A DNA stretch of 64,000 nt from JAJFKB01 sp965230515 (GCA_965230515.1 OZ246007.1:1798001-1862000); one strand, 5' to 3'; positions 35,845 through 46,434 are shown, counted from the stretch's first letter. Notes: generated from the sequence alone by a model not told the origin. Made by a program: numbers and translations.

Positions 35845-37953
35845 TTGGTATCCTTAGATGATTTTTCCTGTCGTTTAGACAGTTATTTAGAACCGGATCA
35901 GATCAATCTGGTCAAACGGGCCTATTTTTACGCCGAGCAGGCCCATGATGGCCAATTCCGGCAAACCGGTCATCCCTATATCACCCACCCTCTGGCTGTG
36001 GCCAACATTCTTGCCGAAATGCAAATGGACCACCAAAGCCTGATCGCCGCAATGCTGCATGATGTCATTGAAGATACGGGTATCAGCAAGAACGCAATCA
36101 CCACCCAATTCAATGATACCGTGGCCGATCTGGTGGACGGCGTCAGCAAGTTAACGCATCTGGAATTTGAAACCGTCGCAGAAAAGCAGGCTGAGAACTT
36201 TCAAAAAATGGCGCTGGCCATGGCAGAAGATATTCGCGTCATCCTGATCAAGCTTGCCGACCGGTTACACAACATGAGAACGCTGGGCGTGTTAAGTCCA
36301 GAGAAGAGGCGCCGCATCGCGCGGGAGACGCTGGACCTCTACGCACCGATTGCTAACCGGCTTGGCATGAATACAGTTCGTGTGGAACTTGAAGAATTGG
36401 GCTTTAAAGCGATGCACCCGATGCGCTCGGAACGGATAGAGCGCGCCGTAAAACGAGCCAGGGGAAACCGTAAGGAAATCGTCAGCCAGATTCAATTTGC
36501 ACTATCCAATTATCTCGAACAGGAGCAATTGCCGGGCATTGTAATAGGCCGCGAAAAACACCTGAACAGTATTTATCAGAAAATGAAGATCAGGGGTAAG
36601 TCCTTTATCGACATCATGGACGTATACGCTTTCAGGATTGTCACTGACAGCGTCGATAGCTGTTACCGAATATTGGGCGCCGTGCACAATCTCTATAAGC
36701 CGGTGGAAGGACGCTTCAAAGACTACATCGCGATCCCTAAAAGCAACGGCTACCAGTCCTTGCATACCACGTTGTTTGGAATGCACGGGGTGCCCATTGA
36801 GATCCAGATCAGGACTGAGGAGATGGAAGAGATGGCCAACAGTGGGATTGCCGCTCACTGGTCCTACAAAAGTAATGAAATCAATAAGCACAGCCATGCT
36901 CGCGCACGACAATGGATCAAGGATCTACTGGAAATGCAGCAACGTGCGGGAAATTCACTGGAGTTTATTGAAAATGTTAAAACCGAACTATTTCCACATG
37001 AAGTTTATGTTTTCACGCCTAAAGGCATTATTCTTGAACTACCTGTTGGTGCCACCCCTGTCGATTTTGCCTATGCAGTTCACACCGACCTTGGCAACAC
37101 CTGCGTCGCTTGCCGTATTGACAGAAGACTCGCCCCGCTGAGCACAAAACTTCAGAGCGGGCAGACCGTCGAAATCATTTCGGCACCCAGTGCACGACCC
37201 AATCTGGCCTGGTTAAACTTTGTAGCAACAGGAAAAGCCAGGGGTGGGATACGCCATTTTCTGAAGCACCAGAAAGAGTCGGAAGCCGTATCCCTTGGCC
37301 GGAGACTGCTGGAGAAGGCTCTGCTTGAGATGGATGTTTCCTTCGACGAGCTGGAACCCAGCCAAATACATCATACGGTCGAGCATATCGGTGCTCACTC
37401 CATTGAAGAGGTGTACGCTGATATCGGCTTAGGCAAACGAATGGCTTATGCAATCGCTCGTCTGCTAAATGACAAAGAAGCCAGTCAACCTTCAAAGACC
37501 GGTGACGCCCAAAACTTCACCATTAAGGGCACGGAGGGCATGATTGTCAGCTTTGCCAAGTGCTGCCACCCAATTCCCGGAGAGCCGATTATCGGTCATC
37601 TCAGTGTCGGCAAGGGAATGGTTATTCACCGGGAGACCTGCCGCAACATTAAGGAGATACGCACCAATCCTGAGAAGTGTATGCTGGTCAATTGGGATGA
37701 ACATATTCAGCGTGAATTCAATGTGGCCCTGCGAATTGAGGTGATCAATCAACGCGGTATCGTGGCCAGTATCGCGACACTGGTCACAGCCGCTGACGCT
37801 AATATTGAGAAAATCAGTATCGAGGAAAAGGATGCCAAAATGAGCCTGATCCATATGGAGATCTTTATCAAAGACCGCTTACATCTGGCGCGCGTAATGC
37901 GCAGAATTCGCAATAACAGCGCCGTAAACCGCATTTCAAGAGCCAAAAGCTAA
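35845..37953 (+). CDS. spoT: Bifunctional (p)ppGpp synthetase/hydrolase
   Basis: A 702-residue RelA/SpoT homologue. The hydrolase HD site is visible (LHDVIEDT near residue 75), the synthetase region contains GRFKDYIAIPKSNGYQSLH, and TGS and ACT domains follow. The basic RFKD motif, rather than the acidic form of RelA, is that of bifunctional enzymes. It starts with TTG at 35845, with GGAG 8 bp upstream. Following ridA and oxyR-recG keep the conserved order. Confidence 0.97.
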   Translation: MVSLDDFSCRLDSYLEPDQINLVKRAYFYAEQAHDGQFRQTGHPYITHPLAVANILAEMQMDHQSLIAAMLHDVIEDTGISKNAITTQFNDTVADLVDGVSKLTHLEFETVAEKQAENFQKMALAMAEDIRVILIKLADRLHNMRTLGVLSPEKRRRIARETLDLYAPIANRLGMNTVRVELEELGFKAMHPMRSERIERAVKRARGNRKEIVSQIQFALSNYLEQEQLPGIVIGREKHLNSIYQKMKIRGKSFIDIMDVYAFRIVTDSVDSCYRILGAVHNLYKPVEGRFKDYIAIPKSNGYQSLHTTLFGMHGVPIEIQIRTEEMEEMANSGIAAHWSYKSNEINKHSHARARQWIKDLLEMQQRAGNSLEFIENVKTELFPHEVYVFTPKGIILELPVGATPVDFAYAVHTDLGNTCVACRIDRRLAPLSTKLQSGQTVEIISAPSARPNLAWLNFVATGKARGGIRHFLKHQKESEAVSLGRRLLEKALLEMDVSFDELEPSQIHHTVEHIGAHSIEEVYADIGLGKRMAYAIARLLNDKEASQPSKTGDAQNFTIKGTEGMIVSFAKCCHPIPGEPIIGHLSVGKGMVIHRETCRNIKEIRTNPEKCMLVNWDEHIQREFNVALRIEVINQRGIVASIATLVTAADANIEKISIEEKDAKMSLIHMEIFIKDRLHLARVMRRIRNNSAVNRISRAKS

Positions 37954-37999
37954 CCGGGCTGGCGTTGTCCTAATCACCTCTCAATAAAAAGGAGCAAAA

Positions 38000-38386
38000 A
38001 TGAGTAACCGTTCAGTCATTTCCACCGAGAATGCACCGCAGGCAATTGGCACCTATTCACAGGCTGTGAAAGCCGGCAATACCGTTTATCTGTCCGGGCA
38101 AATCCCTCTTGACCCCGATTCGATGGAATTGGTCGAAGGAATTGAAGCTCAGATTGAACAGGTTTTTAAAAACCTTTCTGCCGTTGCGGAGGCTTCCGGC
38201 GGAACCTTGGCAGATATCGTCAAACTGAATATTTTTTTAACCGATCTCGGTCATTTTTCACTGGTCAACGACATCATGGCACGTATTTTCTCCGAGCCCT
38301 ATCCCGCTCGCGCAGCGATTGGTATAAATAGCTTGCCCAAGGGTTCGCTTGTGGAAATGGATGCCATCATGGTACTCGGCGGTTAA
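38000..38386 (+). CDS. ridA: 2-iminobutanoate/2-iminopropanoate deaminase (RidA)
   Basis: A 128-residue trimeric YjgF/RidA protein that hydrolyses reactive enamines and imines made by PLP enzymes. IGTYSQAVKAGNTVYLSGQIP and the Arg/Glu motif PARAAIGINSLPKGSLVEMDA are characteristic. AAGGAG precedes the ATG. Commonly placed after spoT. Confidence 0.97.
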   Translation: MSNRSVISTENAPQAIGTYSQAVKAGNTVYLSGQIPLDPDSMELVEGIEAQIEQVFKNLSAVAEASGGTLADIVKLNIFLTDLGHFSLVNDIMARIFSEPYPARAAIGINSLPKGSLVEMDAIMVLGG

Positions 38387-38406
38387 ACTTCTGCAGGTCA
38401 GACAAG

Positions 38407-39324
38407 ATGACTTTGACCGAACTGCGCTATCTAGTCGCGCTTGCTAAGGAAAGGCATTTCGGGCGGGCAGCCGAGCAGTGTCACATTAGCCAGCCAACGC
38501 TGAGCATCGCCATCAAAAAGCTTGAAGATGAGCTCGGACTGGCTGTTTTTGAGCGATTCAAACATACACTTCGACTCACACCATCCGGGCAGCAGATCGT
38601 CGAACAGGCAGAAAAAGTACTGGCCGAAGCGTCGCAAATAAAACAGATCGCACAAACCGGTAATGATCCACTTAAGGGTACACTACGCCTCGGTGCAATC
38701 TACACTATTGGCCCCTATCTGTTTCCGCATTTAATTCCCCAGCTACAAAATCTGGCACCCGATATGCCGCTTTATCTGGAAGAAAACTATACAGCCGTGC
38801 TTCGCAAGAAACTGGTTAAGGGCGAGCTTGATGTTATCGTCATTTCGTTACCCTTCACCGAGAACGAAGTACTCACCAAAGCACTGTACGATGAGCCCTT
38901 TGTGCTGGTAATGCCCGAAAGCCACCCCTTGTCAAATAACGATCGAATTGACAGAAAAAAAATCTCCTCGGAACAAATGCTACTGCTCGGTGAAGGGCAC
39001 TGTTTCAGAGAGCAGGTGCTTAAAGCCTGCCCCGGAATAGTTAAAAACAATAACGCCAACCAGTCAGTAACCGAAGGAAGTTCTCTGGAGACCTTGCGCC
39101 ATATGGTGGCCTCAGGATTCGGCATTACCGTCCTACCACAAACGGCGGCCGGTACACAGCAGTATGCCCCGGGACTGCTGACCACACGTCAATTCAAATC
39201 ACCCGGACCGAGCCGTACGGTTGCGCTTGCCTGGCGCACCAGCTTTACACGACCTCAGGTAATCGATGTATTGAACCAGGCAATTCGCGCCTGTCAGCTC
39301 AGCACACCTAAAAGCCGCTTGTGA
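38407..39324 (+). CDS. oxyR: Hydrogen peroxide-inducible regulator OxyR
   Basis: A 305-residue LysR-type regulator. The HTH includes CHISQPTLSIAIKKLEDELG. In the regulatory domain LGEGHCFREQVLKAC places cysteines at 199 and 208, exactly the redox pair of E. coli OxyR, so a peroxide-sensing disulphide is expected. It overlaps recG by 4 bp, the oxyR-recG arrangement of Pseudomonas. Confidence 0.96.
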   Translation: MTLTELRYLVALAKERHFGRAAEQCHISQPTLSIAIKKLEDELGLAVFERFKHTLRLTPSGQQIVEQAEKVLAEASQIKQIAQTGNDPLKGTLRLGAIYTIGPYLFPHLIPQLQNLAPDMPLYLEENYTAVLRKKLVKGELDVIVISLPFTENEVLTKALYDEPFVLVMPESHPLSNNDRIDRKKISSEQMLLLGEGHCFREQVLKACPGIVKNNNANQSVTEGSSLETLRHMVASGFGITVLPQTAAGTQQYAPGLLTTRQFKSPGPSRTVALAWRTSFTRPQVIDVLNQAIRACQLSTPKSRL

Positions 39325-41423
39325 GTCAATCACCACCACTGAACCAAAGACCGGTTAGCGACCTCAAGGGCGCCGGCCCGCAAACGGTTGAGCGATTATC
39401 GCGCCTGCATATCCAAAGCATACAGGACCTGCTTTTTCATCTCCCTATGCGCTACCAGAATCGAACCACCATCACACCCATCGGTGCGCTCAAACCAGGC
39501 TTGGAGGTCGTTATAGAAGGCACTATTCTAGCCAGCGATACAGTGATGGGTAGAAGGCGAAGTTTGCTGTGCCGGTTGGGAGATGACACCGGAATCACCA
39601 GCTTACGTTTCTTTTATTTCAGCAACGCCCAAAAGAAAAATTTACAGCAAGGCTATAAAATCCGCTGCTTTGGAGAGGTCAGGAGAGGCTCATCGGGGTT
39701 GGAACTTTATCACCCTGAATACCAACTGATTCACAAGAAAGGCGATGCTGATCTCAGCGATAATCTCACACCGGTGTACCCCCTTACCGAGGGGATTAGC
39801 CAGAATAAGCTTCGCCAACTGATCACTCAGGCAGTCAGCCTGCTGAAAAATAATGAACCACTACCGAATCTATTACCCGAAAACTGCGTCGCCGGGGAGA
39901 AACAAACAGACATTACCGCCATACTGGCTTTTTTACACGCGCCTCCAGCACGCCAGATCTCCGACAAAGAGGTTCGCATGCTGGAACAACAATGTCACCC
40001 CTTTCAACAACGGTTGGCTCTGGAGGAATTAACCGCGCATCAGCTAAGCCTGCTGCAATTAAGACAGAAAGTGAGGTCACAAAAGGCAACGCCCCTGACA
40101 ACAGGTAAAACACTTACCCATCAATTTTTAGAACAACTGCCGTTTGATCTGACCAACGCTCAGCAGCGCGTACTGGCTGAGATTAAGACAGATCTGGCGG
40201 ACAGCACACCCATGCTCAGGTTAATACAGGGCGACGTTGGCGCTGGTAAAACAGTGGTCGCAGCGATCGCTGCTCTGCAGGCAATTGCAAGCCATCAACA
40301 AGTCGCACTGATGGCACCCACTGAAATCCTCGCTGAGCAGCACCTGAGAAGCTTTACAGCTTGGATGTCCACGCTGAATATAAACATCGCCTGGCTGACC
40401 GGCAAACAATCTGTCAAAACGCGCCAGTCCCAGCAGCAGCTTTTAGACAGTGGCGAAGCACAGATAGCGATTGGCACCCATGCATTGTTTCAAAAAGGTG
40501 TTTCGTTCCGTAACCTGGGTTTGATTATCATCGATGAACAACACAGATTTGGCGTTCACCAACGGCTGGCGCTACTTGAAAAAGGCTCTTCCAGTGGGTT
40601 AACGCCACACCAGCTCATAATGACTGCAACACCAATTCCACGCACGCTGGCGATGTGTGCCTATGCTGATCTTGATTGCTCGGTCATTGACGAACTTCCT
40701 CCCGGCCGTAAACCTGTAGAAACGGTGTTGATCAGCGACCAACGACGCAGCCAGGTGATAGAGCGAGTCCGCAATGCATGTGAAACAGGCACCCAGGTTT
40801 ATTGGGTCTGCACCCTGATCGAAGAATCTGAAGTATTGCAATGCCAGGCGGCGGAAGCGACAGAAGAACAACTTGGACTTGCTTTGCCGAACATCTCTAT
40901 TGGGCTAATCCACGGACGTTTATCCAGTGATGTCAAAGCAGATCTAATGAACCGATTTAAATCCGGAGAGATCCAGTTACTGGTAGCCACCACTGTTATT
41001 GAAGTGGGCGTAGATGTGGCCAACGCAACGCTCATGATCATTGAAAACCCGGAACGACTCGGTTTGGCCCAGCTTCACCAGCTTAGGGGCCGGGTAGGAA
41101 GGGGCGAATCACAAAGCTATTGTGTACTCATGTATTCTGCACCTTTGTCTGAAAACAGTCGCCAGCGATTAGCCATCATGCGCGAAACAAATGATGGCTT
41201 CAGAATTGCGGAGAAAGATCTGGAGTTGCGTGGTCCCGGAGAAGTTTTAGGTACTCGTCAAACGGGGCTTACAACATTAAAAATTGCCGACTTAGAGCGT
41301 GATCGACACCTGATCCCTGAAGCACAAAATTGTGCAAAATCAATCGTTAACTGTTCTCCCGGTCACATAAAACCCCTTATCAATAGATGGCTGGCCAATC
41401 AGCAAGCCTATGGCCAGGTTTAG
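39321..41423 (+). CDS. recG: ATP-dependent DNA helicase RecG
   Basis: A 700-residue branch-migration helicase for stalled forks. The wedge domain is N-terminal; helicase motif I is GDVGAGKT, motif II DEQHRFG, motif III TATPIPRT and motif VI QLRGRVGRG. It starts with GTG overlapping the oxyR stop. Length is normal. Confidence 0.98.
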   Translation: MSQSPPLNQRPVSDLKGAGPQTVERLSRLHIQSIQDLLFHLPMRYQNRTTITPIGALKPGLEVVIEGTILASDTVMGRRRSLLCRLGDDTGITSLRFFYFSNAQKKNLQQGYKIRCFGEVRRGSSGLELYHPEYQLIHKKGDADLSDNLTPVYPLTEGISQNKLRQLITQAVSLLKNNEPLPNLLPENCVAGEKQTDITAILAFLHAPPARQISDKEVRMLEQQCHPFQQRLALEELTAHQLSLLQLRQKVRSQKATPLTTGKTLTHQFLEQLPFDLTNAQQRVLAEIKTDLADSTPMLRLIQGDVGAGKTVVAAIAALQAIASHQQVALMAPTEILAEQHLRSFTAWMSTLNINIAWLTGKQSVKTRQSQQQLLDSGEAQIAIGTHALFQKGVSFRNLGLIIIDEQHRFGVHQRLALLEKGSSSGLTPHQLIMTATPIPRTLAMCAYADLDCSVIDELPPGRKPVETVLISDQRRSQVIERVRNACETGTQVYWVCTLIEESEVLQCQAAEATEEQLGLALPNISIGLIHGRLSSDVKADLMNRFKSGEIQLLVATTVIEVGVDVANATLMIIENPERLGLAQLHQLRGRVGRGESQSYCVLMYSAPLSENSRQRLAIMRETNDGFRIAEKDLELRGPGEVLGTRQTGLTTLKIADLERDRHLIPEAQNCAKSIVNCSPGHIKPLINRWLANQQAYGQV

Positions 41424-41488
41424 GTTTAACCACTGTCAGTCTGCGAAATCTGCCAATTGGTAGTATACTGAAAGCAAGACCACCGGAA

Positions 41489-42997
41489 ATGAGAAGGGAT
41501 CATAGCGAGAGTCTGCTACTGGATTTAAGGAACCATTGCTATGAAAAAGGTCACGGGATAGACGTAATTTCAAATAGCGAGATAGGCATTTTGAAAATTC
41601 CGAATAGTGTCACAATGCGGTTAGAGGAACTAAATTTACCGTATCAAACAGAAAAACTAGACGAAGAGCTACTGGCCTCGCGCATTCAGCGCGCAAATAC
41701 AGATACCACGCAATTAGCCCGCTGCTTTTACCTTAAGGTTGGCGATCAGATCGTTAAGTTTGTGGGATCGGTGAACGCACTTTGCAATCTCGATGCCATC
41801 AGTGATCGTTTAGAGGAAAAAGCCTACCCACTAACGGTCGAAGAAGAACTTCAAATTAATCAGCGTGAGGATTGCGAAACCATACACGCCATCCCGGTTA
41901 GAAATGCTCCACTCCCACTGGTTGACGAAGGCATTCTAAGCACTGAAAAGATCTATCTGCCAAGCGGCGTAAAAGGTCTGTTTTTTGCACTGGAAGGCTC
42001 AAGCCTGGCAAAACTCTACAGTGATTGCCCCACTGTCAGTGCCGACACAAGGTTGCCAGTTCTGGATGAATATGAAGCTGGCCGCCCGCAACAGGACATT
42101 ACTGACATACAAAATGCGATTCGCAGTTACACCTCACTGAAGATAAAAAAAGAGCTGTCCGATACCCTGAGCATTCCGCCACTTCCAACCACTGCTCAAC
42201 AAATATTAGACCTGCGATCAAACCCGTCCGCTGATGTTGAGGATCTCGCCAAAATTGTTCAGCTGGATCCCGCTCTTGCCGCACAGGTAGTAGGCTGGGC
42301 GTCATCGCCCTATTATTCAGCACCTGGAAACATTAACTCTATTCATGATGCCATCGTTAGAGTTCTGGGCTTTCAACTAGTCATGAATCTCTCGCTGGGC
42401 CTGGCTATTGGAAAAACCCTGAGCTACCCGGAACGCTGTCCGTACGGCATCAAATCCTTTTGGCAACAATCCATCTATTGCGCAATCACGATGGAGAAGC
42501 TGAACCGGGCTATGGACAAAGAACAAAGAGGATCCGCCGGTCTATGCTACCTTACCGGGCTGCTGAATAATTTTGGCTATTTGATCACCGCTCACGTTTT
42601 TCCAGACTATTTTCAGCAGATCTGCCAACTACAAATGGCCAACCGGCACCTGCTTTACTGCTACATTGAATTGCACCTGCTGGGAATCTGCAGGGACCAA
42701 ATCAGCAGCCACCTCCTGCAAGCATGGAAACTCCCCGCGGAAGTCTCTTCTGCGCTAAGATTTCAACATTCACCGGACTACACTGGCCATCATCACAATT
42801 ACGCCAACCTCTGCCTGGTCGCCAAACGACTGCTTAAAGCCAAAGGGATAGGTCAAATACCCACTTCCACCATACCGGTGCATCTCTATGAGCGCCTGGG
42901 GCTAACACCGGATACGGTAGAGCAGACTATTGATGAGGTATTTCAATGTTCGGAAGAGATAGAGCAAATGACCAATCTGTTCACCAGGACCGGTTAA
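41489..42997 (+). CDS. YbaK-like plus HDOD domain protein
   Basis: About 502 residues in two parts. The N-terminal part (to about residue 200) resembles the YbaK/aminoacyl-tRNA deacylase fold (RLEELNLPYQTEKL and a later KIYLPSG). The C-terminal part is an HDOD domain (IPPLPTTAQQILDLRSNPSA, LAKIVQLDPALAAQVV). HDOD proteins relay signals without HD catalysis. The start is uncertain: this ATG, one at 41615, or further upstream overlapping recG at 41387. Confidence 0.8.
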   Translation: MRRDHSESLLLDLRNHCYEKGHGIDVISNSEIGILKIPNSVTMRLEELNLPYQTEKLDEELLASRIQRANTDTTQLARCFYLKVGDQIVKFVGSVNALCNLDAISDRLEEKAYPLTVEEELQINQREDCETIHAIPVRNAPLPLVDEGILSTEKIYLPSGVKGLFFALEGSSLAKLYSDCPTVSADTRLPVLDEYEAGRPQQDITDIQNAIRSYTSLKIKKELSDTLSIPPLPTTAQQILDLRSNPSADVEDLAKIVQLDPALAAQVVGWASSPYYSAPGNINSIHDAIVRVLGFQLVMNLSLGLAIGKTLSYPERCPYGIKSFWQQSIYCAITMEKLNRAMDKEQRGSAGLCYLTGLLNNFGYLITAHVFPDYFQQICQLQMANRHLLYCYIELHLLGICRDQISSHLLQAWKLPAEVSSALRFQHSPDYTGHHHNYANLCLVAKRLLKAKGIGQIPTSTIPVHLYERLGLTPDTVEQTIDEVFQCSEEIEQMTNLFTRTG

Positions 42998-43066
42998 CAC
43001 TGATTGGATTTTGCTGCAATCCGCATGACCAGATCAAAGGAGACAATTGATCTGAGTGACATTATA

Positions 43067-43672
43067 ATGCGGTCCCTTCACCGACTATCGCTATTAAGGG
43101 TCATTTTGGATCATTCGCTACATCTGGCACTCAATCACTGGCAACAATATAAAAGGGCTCCGTTTATAACGATTAATCCCGAGATCGTTCAATGGCTACT
43201 GGATAAAGGGTCGCTTACAAAAAGACTTATCGAAGTATCCAGAGGTGATTTTTTTGTCCGGAAACTCTCACAGAGCTGGCAAAGACCTCTGTTGTCTGAA
43301 GCACGCCTGTTAAACCTGAAACCCAACCAGGTTGCTCTGATCAGGGAGGTAGAGTTGGTTTGTCATGGTGAACCCTGGGTTTATGCTCGTAGTATTTTTC
43401 CGCTCAAAACGCTCAGCAGAAAATTACGATACCTAAAAAACCTGGGAGAACAATCGCTGGGCACGGTCCTGTTCAATCACCCCGGCATGCAAAGAACCCT
43501 TTTTGAGATATCCAAACTTTTCCAACAAAACCTAAGTGCGCTAAGAAACTATCACACAAAGCAATCCTTATGGGCCAGGCGCTCACAGTTCGCTATAAGT
43601 GGGAACCCCGTGTTGGTGACAGAAGTTTTTTTGCCCCCTCTGGCGCTCCACGCCAGCAAAGTTAAGCTATAA
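43067..43672 (+). CDS. ubiC: Chorismate--pyruvate lyase
   Basis: A protein of about 201 residues making 4-hydroxybenzoate from chorismate, the first committed step of ubiquinone synthesis. LLDKGSLTKRL, SEARLLNL and EPWVYARSIFP (Arg and Glu for product binding) are typical. ATG 43067 gives near-normal length; alternatives at 43025 (ATG) and 43004 (TTG) would give longer N-termini. The next gene uses its product. Confidence 0.9.
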   Translation: MRSLHRLSLLRVILDHSLHLALNHWQQYKRAPFITINPEIVQWLLDKGSLTKRLIEVSRGDFFVRKLSQSWQRPLLSEARLLNLKPNQVALIREVELVCHGEPWVYARSIFPLKTLSRKLRYLKNLGEQSLGTVLFNHPGMQRTLFEISKLFQQNLSALRNYHTKQSLWARRSQFAISGNPVLVTEVFLPPLALHASKVKL

Positions 43673-43704
43673 TCCCGATAAAACGAGAGAAGAATTCATC
43701 CATA

Positions 43705-44583
43705 ATGAACAGTTTCCTCCATTCCATACAAGCTCAGATTTCCGATTATGCGCGGTTAATGCGCATTGATAAGCCCATCGGTACTTACCTTTTACTCTGG
43801 CCAACACTCTGGGCCTTGTGGATAGCTGCGGAAGGATTTCCAAGTGAGCGTATTCTGGTGATCTTTGTGCTCGGCGTGATCTTTATGAGAGCCGCGGGCT
43901 GTATTATCAACGATTATGCCGATCGAAAGATTGACCATCAGGTCAAACGGACCAGGGAACGCCCGCTCACAACGGGCCGCGTATCCACCGCGGAGGCTTT
44001 CACGCTATTTACCATACTGGTAGTCAGTTCACTCTATCTGGTGTTACTCACCAATGCGCTAACCATCGGCCTATCCTTTGTCGCTATTTTACTCGCCGTC
44101 ACCTACCCATTCATGAAACGATACACCTATCTTCCGCAGGTAGTTCTCGGTGCCGCGTTCTCCATGTCTATTCCGATGGCTTTTGCCGCCGAAACCAATA
44201 ATGTGCCCTTTATCGCCTGGTTACTATATACAACCAATGTGATTTGGACAGTCGTTTACGACACTATTTACGCGATGGTTGACCGTGATGACGACTTAAA
44301 AATCGGCGTTAAATCAACAGCCATCCTGTTTGGCGAGGCCGATAAAATGATCATCGGTGTACTCCAATGCCTGGTCATTCTCAGTTTCTGCGTGATCGGT
44401 TTTCGCCTGGGCATGGGACACTGGCTTTATCTGGGATTAACGGTTGTTTCGCTAATCTTTATCTACCACCAATATCTCATGAAAGATCGCGACCGCGACC
44501 TGTGTTTTAAAGCCTTTTTGCATAATCACTGGGTAGGATTTATTTTATTTGTGTGCATTATGCTCAATTATGCTTATCAATAG
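43705..44583 (+). CDS. ubiA: 4-hydroxybenzoate octaprenyltransferase
   Basis: A 292-residue membrane prenyltransferase attaching the polyprenyl tail to 4-hydroxybenzoate. The two Asp-rich sites are NDYADRKID and YDTIYAMVDRDDD. About eight or nine membrane helices are apparent. Follows ubiC by 32 bp. Confidence 0.97.
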   Translation: MNSFLHSIQAQISDYARLMRIDKPIGTYLLLWPTLWALWIAAEGFPSERILVIFVLGVIFMRAAGCIINDYADRKIDHQVKRTRERPLTTGRVSTAEAFTLFTILVVSSLYLVLLTNALTIGLSFVAILLAVTYPFMKRYTYLPQVVLGAAFSMSIPMAFAAETNNVPFIAWLLYTTNVIWTVVYDTIYAMVDRDDDLKIGVKSTAILFGEADKMIIGVLQCLVILSFCVIGFRLGMGHWLYLGLTVVSLIFIYHQYLMKDRDRDLCFKAFLHNHWVGFILFVCIMLNYAYQ

Positions 44584-44598
44584 ATCCACGTATCTCGG

Positions 44599-45600
44599 CT
44601 ATATCCCGTAAAGATAGCGGGCCGTATCCAGCATACGATTGGCAAACCCCCACTCGTTGTCATACCAACTCATCACTTTGGCATGTCTGCCCTTAACCCT
44701 GGTTTGGGTTGCGTCAAAAATACTGGAATGCGTATTGTGATTGAAGTCGATCGACACCAGTGGCAACTCATTGTAGCTGAGCACCGATTTCATCTCAGCC
44801 TGTGCGGCCTGCGCCATTAACCGGTTTATCTCTTCAGCGCTGCTCTCCCGGGACAGCTCAAACTGACAGTCAATCAGCGAGACATTTGCTGTTGGTACGC
44901 GAACCGCCATCCCATCCAGCTTTCCGGACAGTTCCGGCAACACCAGACCGACAGCAGAGGCCGCACCGGTCTTGGTCGGAACAATTGACTGAGCAGCGGC
45001 CCGCGAACGGTAATAGTCTCCGCCAGCTTTATCGAGCAGGGCCTGGGCATTGGTATAAGCATGAATGGTCGTCATGAAACCATGTTCGATACCAATATTA
45101 TCCTGTAACACTTTGGCAACTGGCGCGAGGCAATTGGTGGTACAGGAAGCGTTTGAAATAACCCGCTGATCGGCTGTCAGCTGCTGGTGATTCACTCCAT
45201 AAACAACCGTTGCATCGGCGCCCTTTACCGGATGGCTGGCCAAAACTCTTGGTGCACCTGCCTTAATATGCGCACTAACCTGATCCGCCAGCTTGAATTT
45301 GCCACTACACTCCAATACCAGGTCCGGCTGCAGGTCATGCCAAGGGAGTCCGACCGGATCTTTTGACGAAAATAACTGTGTCGGCTGGCCGTTGATCACC
45401 ATGCTGTCATTATTCAGCACTATCTCGGCGTCAAAATGTCCATGTGTCGAATCATAGCGTAGAAGGTGCGTTAACAGCCCAAAATCAGACAGATCATTGA
45501 GCGCAACCAGTTCAAACTCCTGCTCAAGATGATACTCATGAAGGGCACGTACAATACAGCGTCCAACCCTTCCAAAACCGTTAATGCCCAGTCGAATCAT
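44599..45600 (-). CDS. gap: Type I glyceraldehyde-3-phosphate dehydrogenase
   Basis: A 333-residue NAD-dependent dehydrogenase oxidising glyceraldehyde-3-phosphate. The Rossmann start is RLGINGFGRVGR and the catalytic Cys lies in SNASCTTNCLAP. The ATG at 45600 with GGAG 5 bp upstream gives the usual N-terminus; six extra residues are possible. An erythrose-4-phosphate dehydrogenase is a less likely alternative. Convergent with ubiA, 15 bp between stops. Confidence 0.93.
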   Translation of the reverse strand: MIRLGINGFGRVGRCIVRALHEYHLEQEFELVALNDLSDFGLLTHLLRYDSTHGHFDAEIVLNNDSMVINGQPTQLFSSKDPVGLPWHDLQPDLVLECSGKFKLADQVSAHIKAGAPRVLASHPVKGADATVVYGVNHQQLTADQRVISNASCTTNCLAPVAKVLQDNIGIEHGFMTTIHAYTNAQALLDKAGGDYYRSRAAAQSIVPTKTGAASAVGLVLPELSGKLDGMAVRVPTANVSLIDCQFELSRESSAEEINRLMAQAAQAEMKSVLSYNELPLVSIDFNHNTHSSIFDATQTRVKGRHAKVMSWYDNEWGFANRMLDTARYLYGI

Positions 45601-45711
45601 ATCTACTCCGGCAATCAATTCGTTATCGGTAATTAAAATCCATTTTTACAACAATACCTATTAGACCGTTAGCACTACCTATCGTTTAGTGCGTTATTAT
45701 ATGATCACAAA

Positions 45712-46434
45712 TTACCGAAAGTCCTCTACCCAGCAGCGAGTAGCGCCGGCTACCGCAGCCGGTATAATAATCAGGTTCAATAACGGTACCATTGATACCA
45801 GCAACACACCGGACCCAAAACCCAGAGGTGTCAAGCGACACTCCTGCAACATCAGCCGCATGCGCGCAAAGGATATGCGGTGATTATCCATCGGATAATC
45901 CAGATACTGAATTGCCATCATCCATCCACCAAACAAAAACCAAAGCGCTGGCGCAACCGGTGTTATAAACGGAATCAGGCCAACCAAAAAAAGCATCAAT
46001 GCTCTGGGCAGATAGTAGGCCATCTTGCGCAACTCTCTTGCGATACTCACCAGCACTTCCCGAGTGAGTGTTCTGGGTTGCTGCGTGGAAGGCTCCTGTA
46101 ACAGGTAGCGTTCCACCGCTTCCGCTAAAAACCCGTTGAATGGTGCAGCGATCAAGTTTGCCAGCAGATTAAAACTAAAAATGACAATAAACAGAATCAA
46201 CAGGCCAAAGATAACCCATAGCAGCCAGTCAACGAAGCTAAGCCAGCCAGGCAACCAATCCAGAATTGCTATGATCCATTCATTAAACTGCTGATACGCA
46301 TAGCTAATCATAAGCGAAAAAAGTAACAGATTAATGATTAACGGAACCACCACATAAGGCCAAATACCCGGTTTTGAAAGCAACCTGAAGCCTTGGTATA
46401 GATGCCCAAATCCCTTAAAAATATTACCTTTCAT
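45712..46434 (-). CDS. cysZ: Sulfate transporter CysZ
   Basis: A 240-residue EI24-family membrane protein. Several hydrophobic helices and the conserved APFNGFLAEAVE near residue 95 and AIQYLDYPMDN near residue 180 are those of CysZ, which imports sulphate for cysteine synthesis. No other sulphur gene is adjacent. Confidence 0.9.
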   Translation of the reverse strand: MKGNIFKGFGHLYQGFRLLSKPGIWPYVVVPLIINLLLFSLMISYAYQQFNEWIIAILDWLPGWLSFVDWLLWVIFGLLILFIVIFSFNLLANLIAAPFNGFLAEAVERYLLQEPSTQQPRTLTREVLVSIARELRKMAYYLPRALMLFLVGLIPFITPVAPALWFLFGGWMMAIQYLDYPMDNHRISFARMRLMLQECRLTPLGFGSGVLLVSMVPLLNLIIIPAAVAGATRCWVEDFR

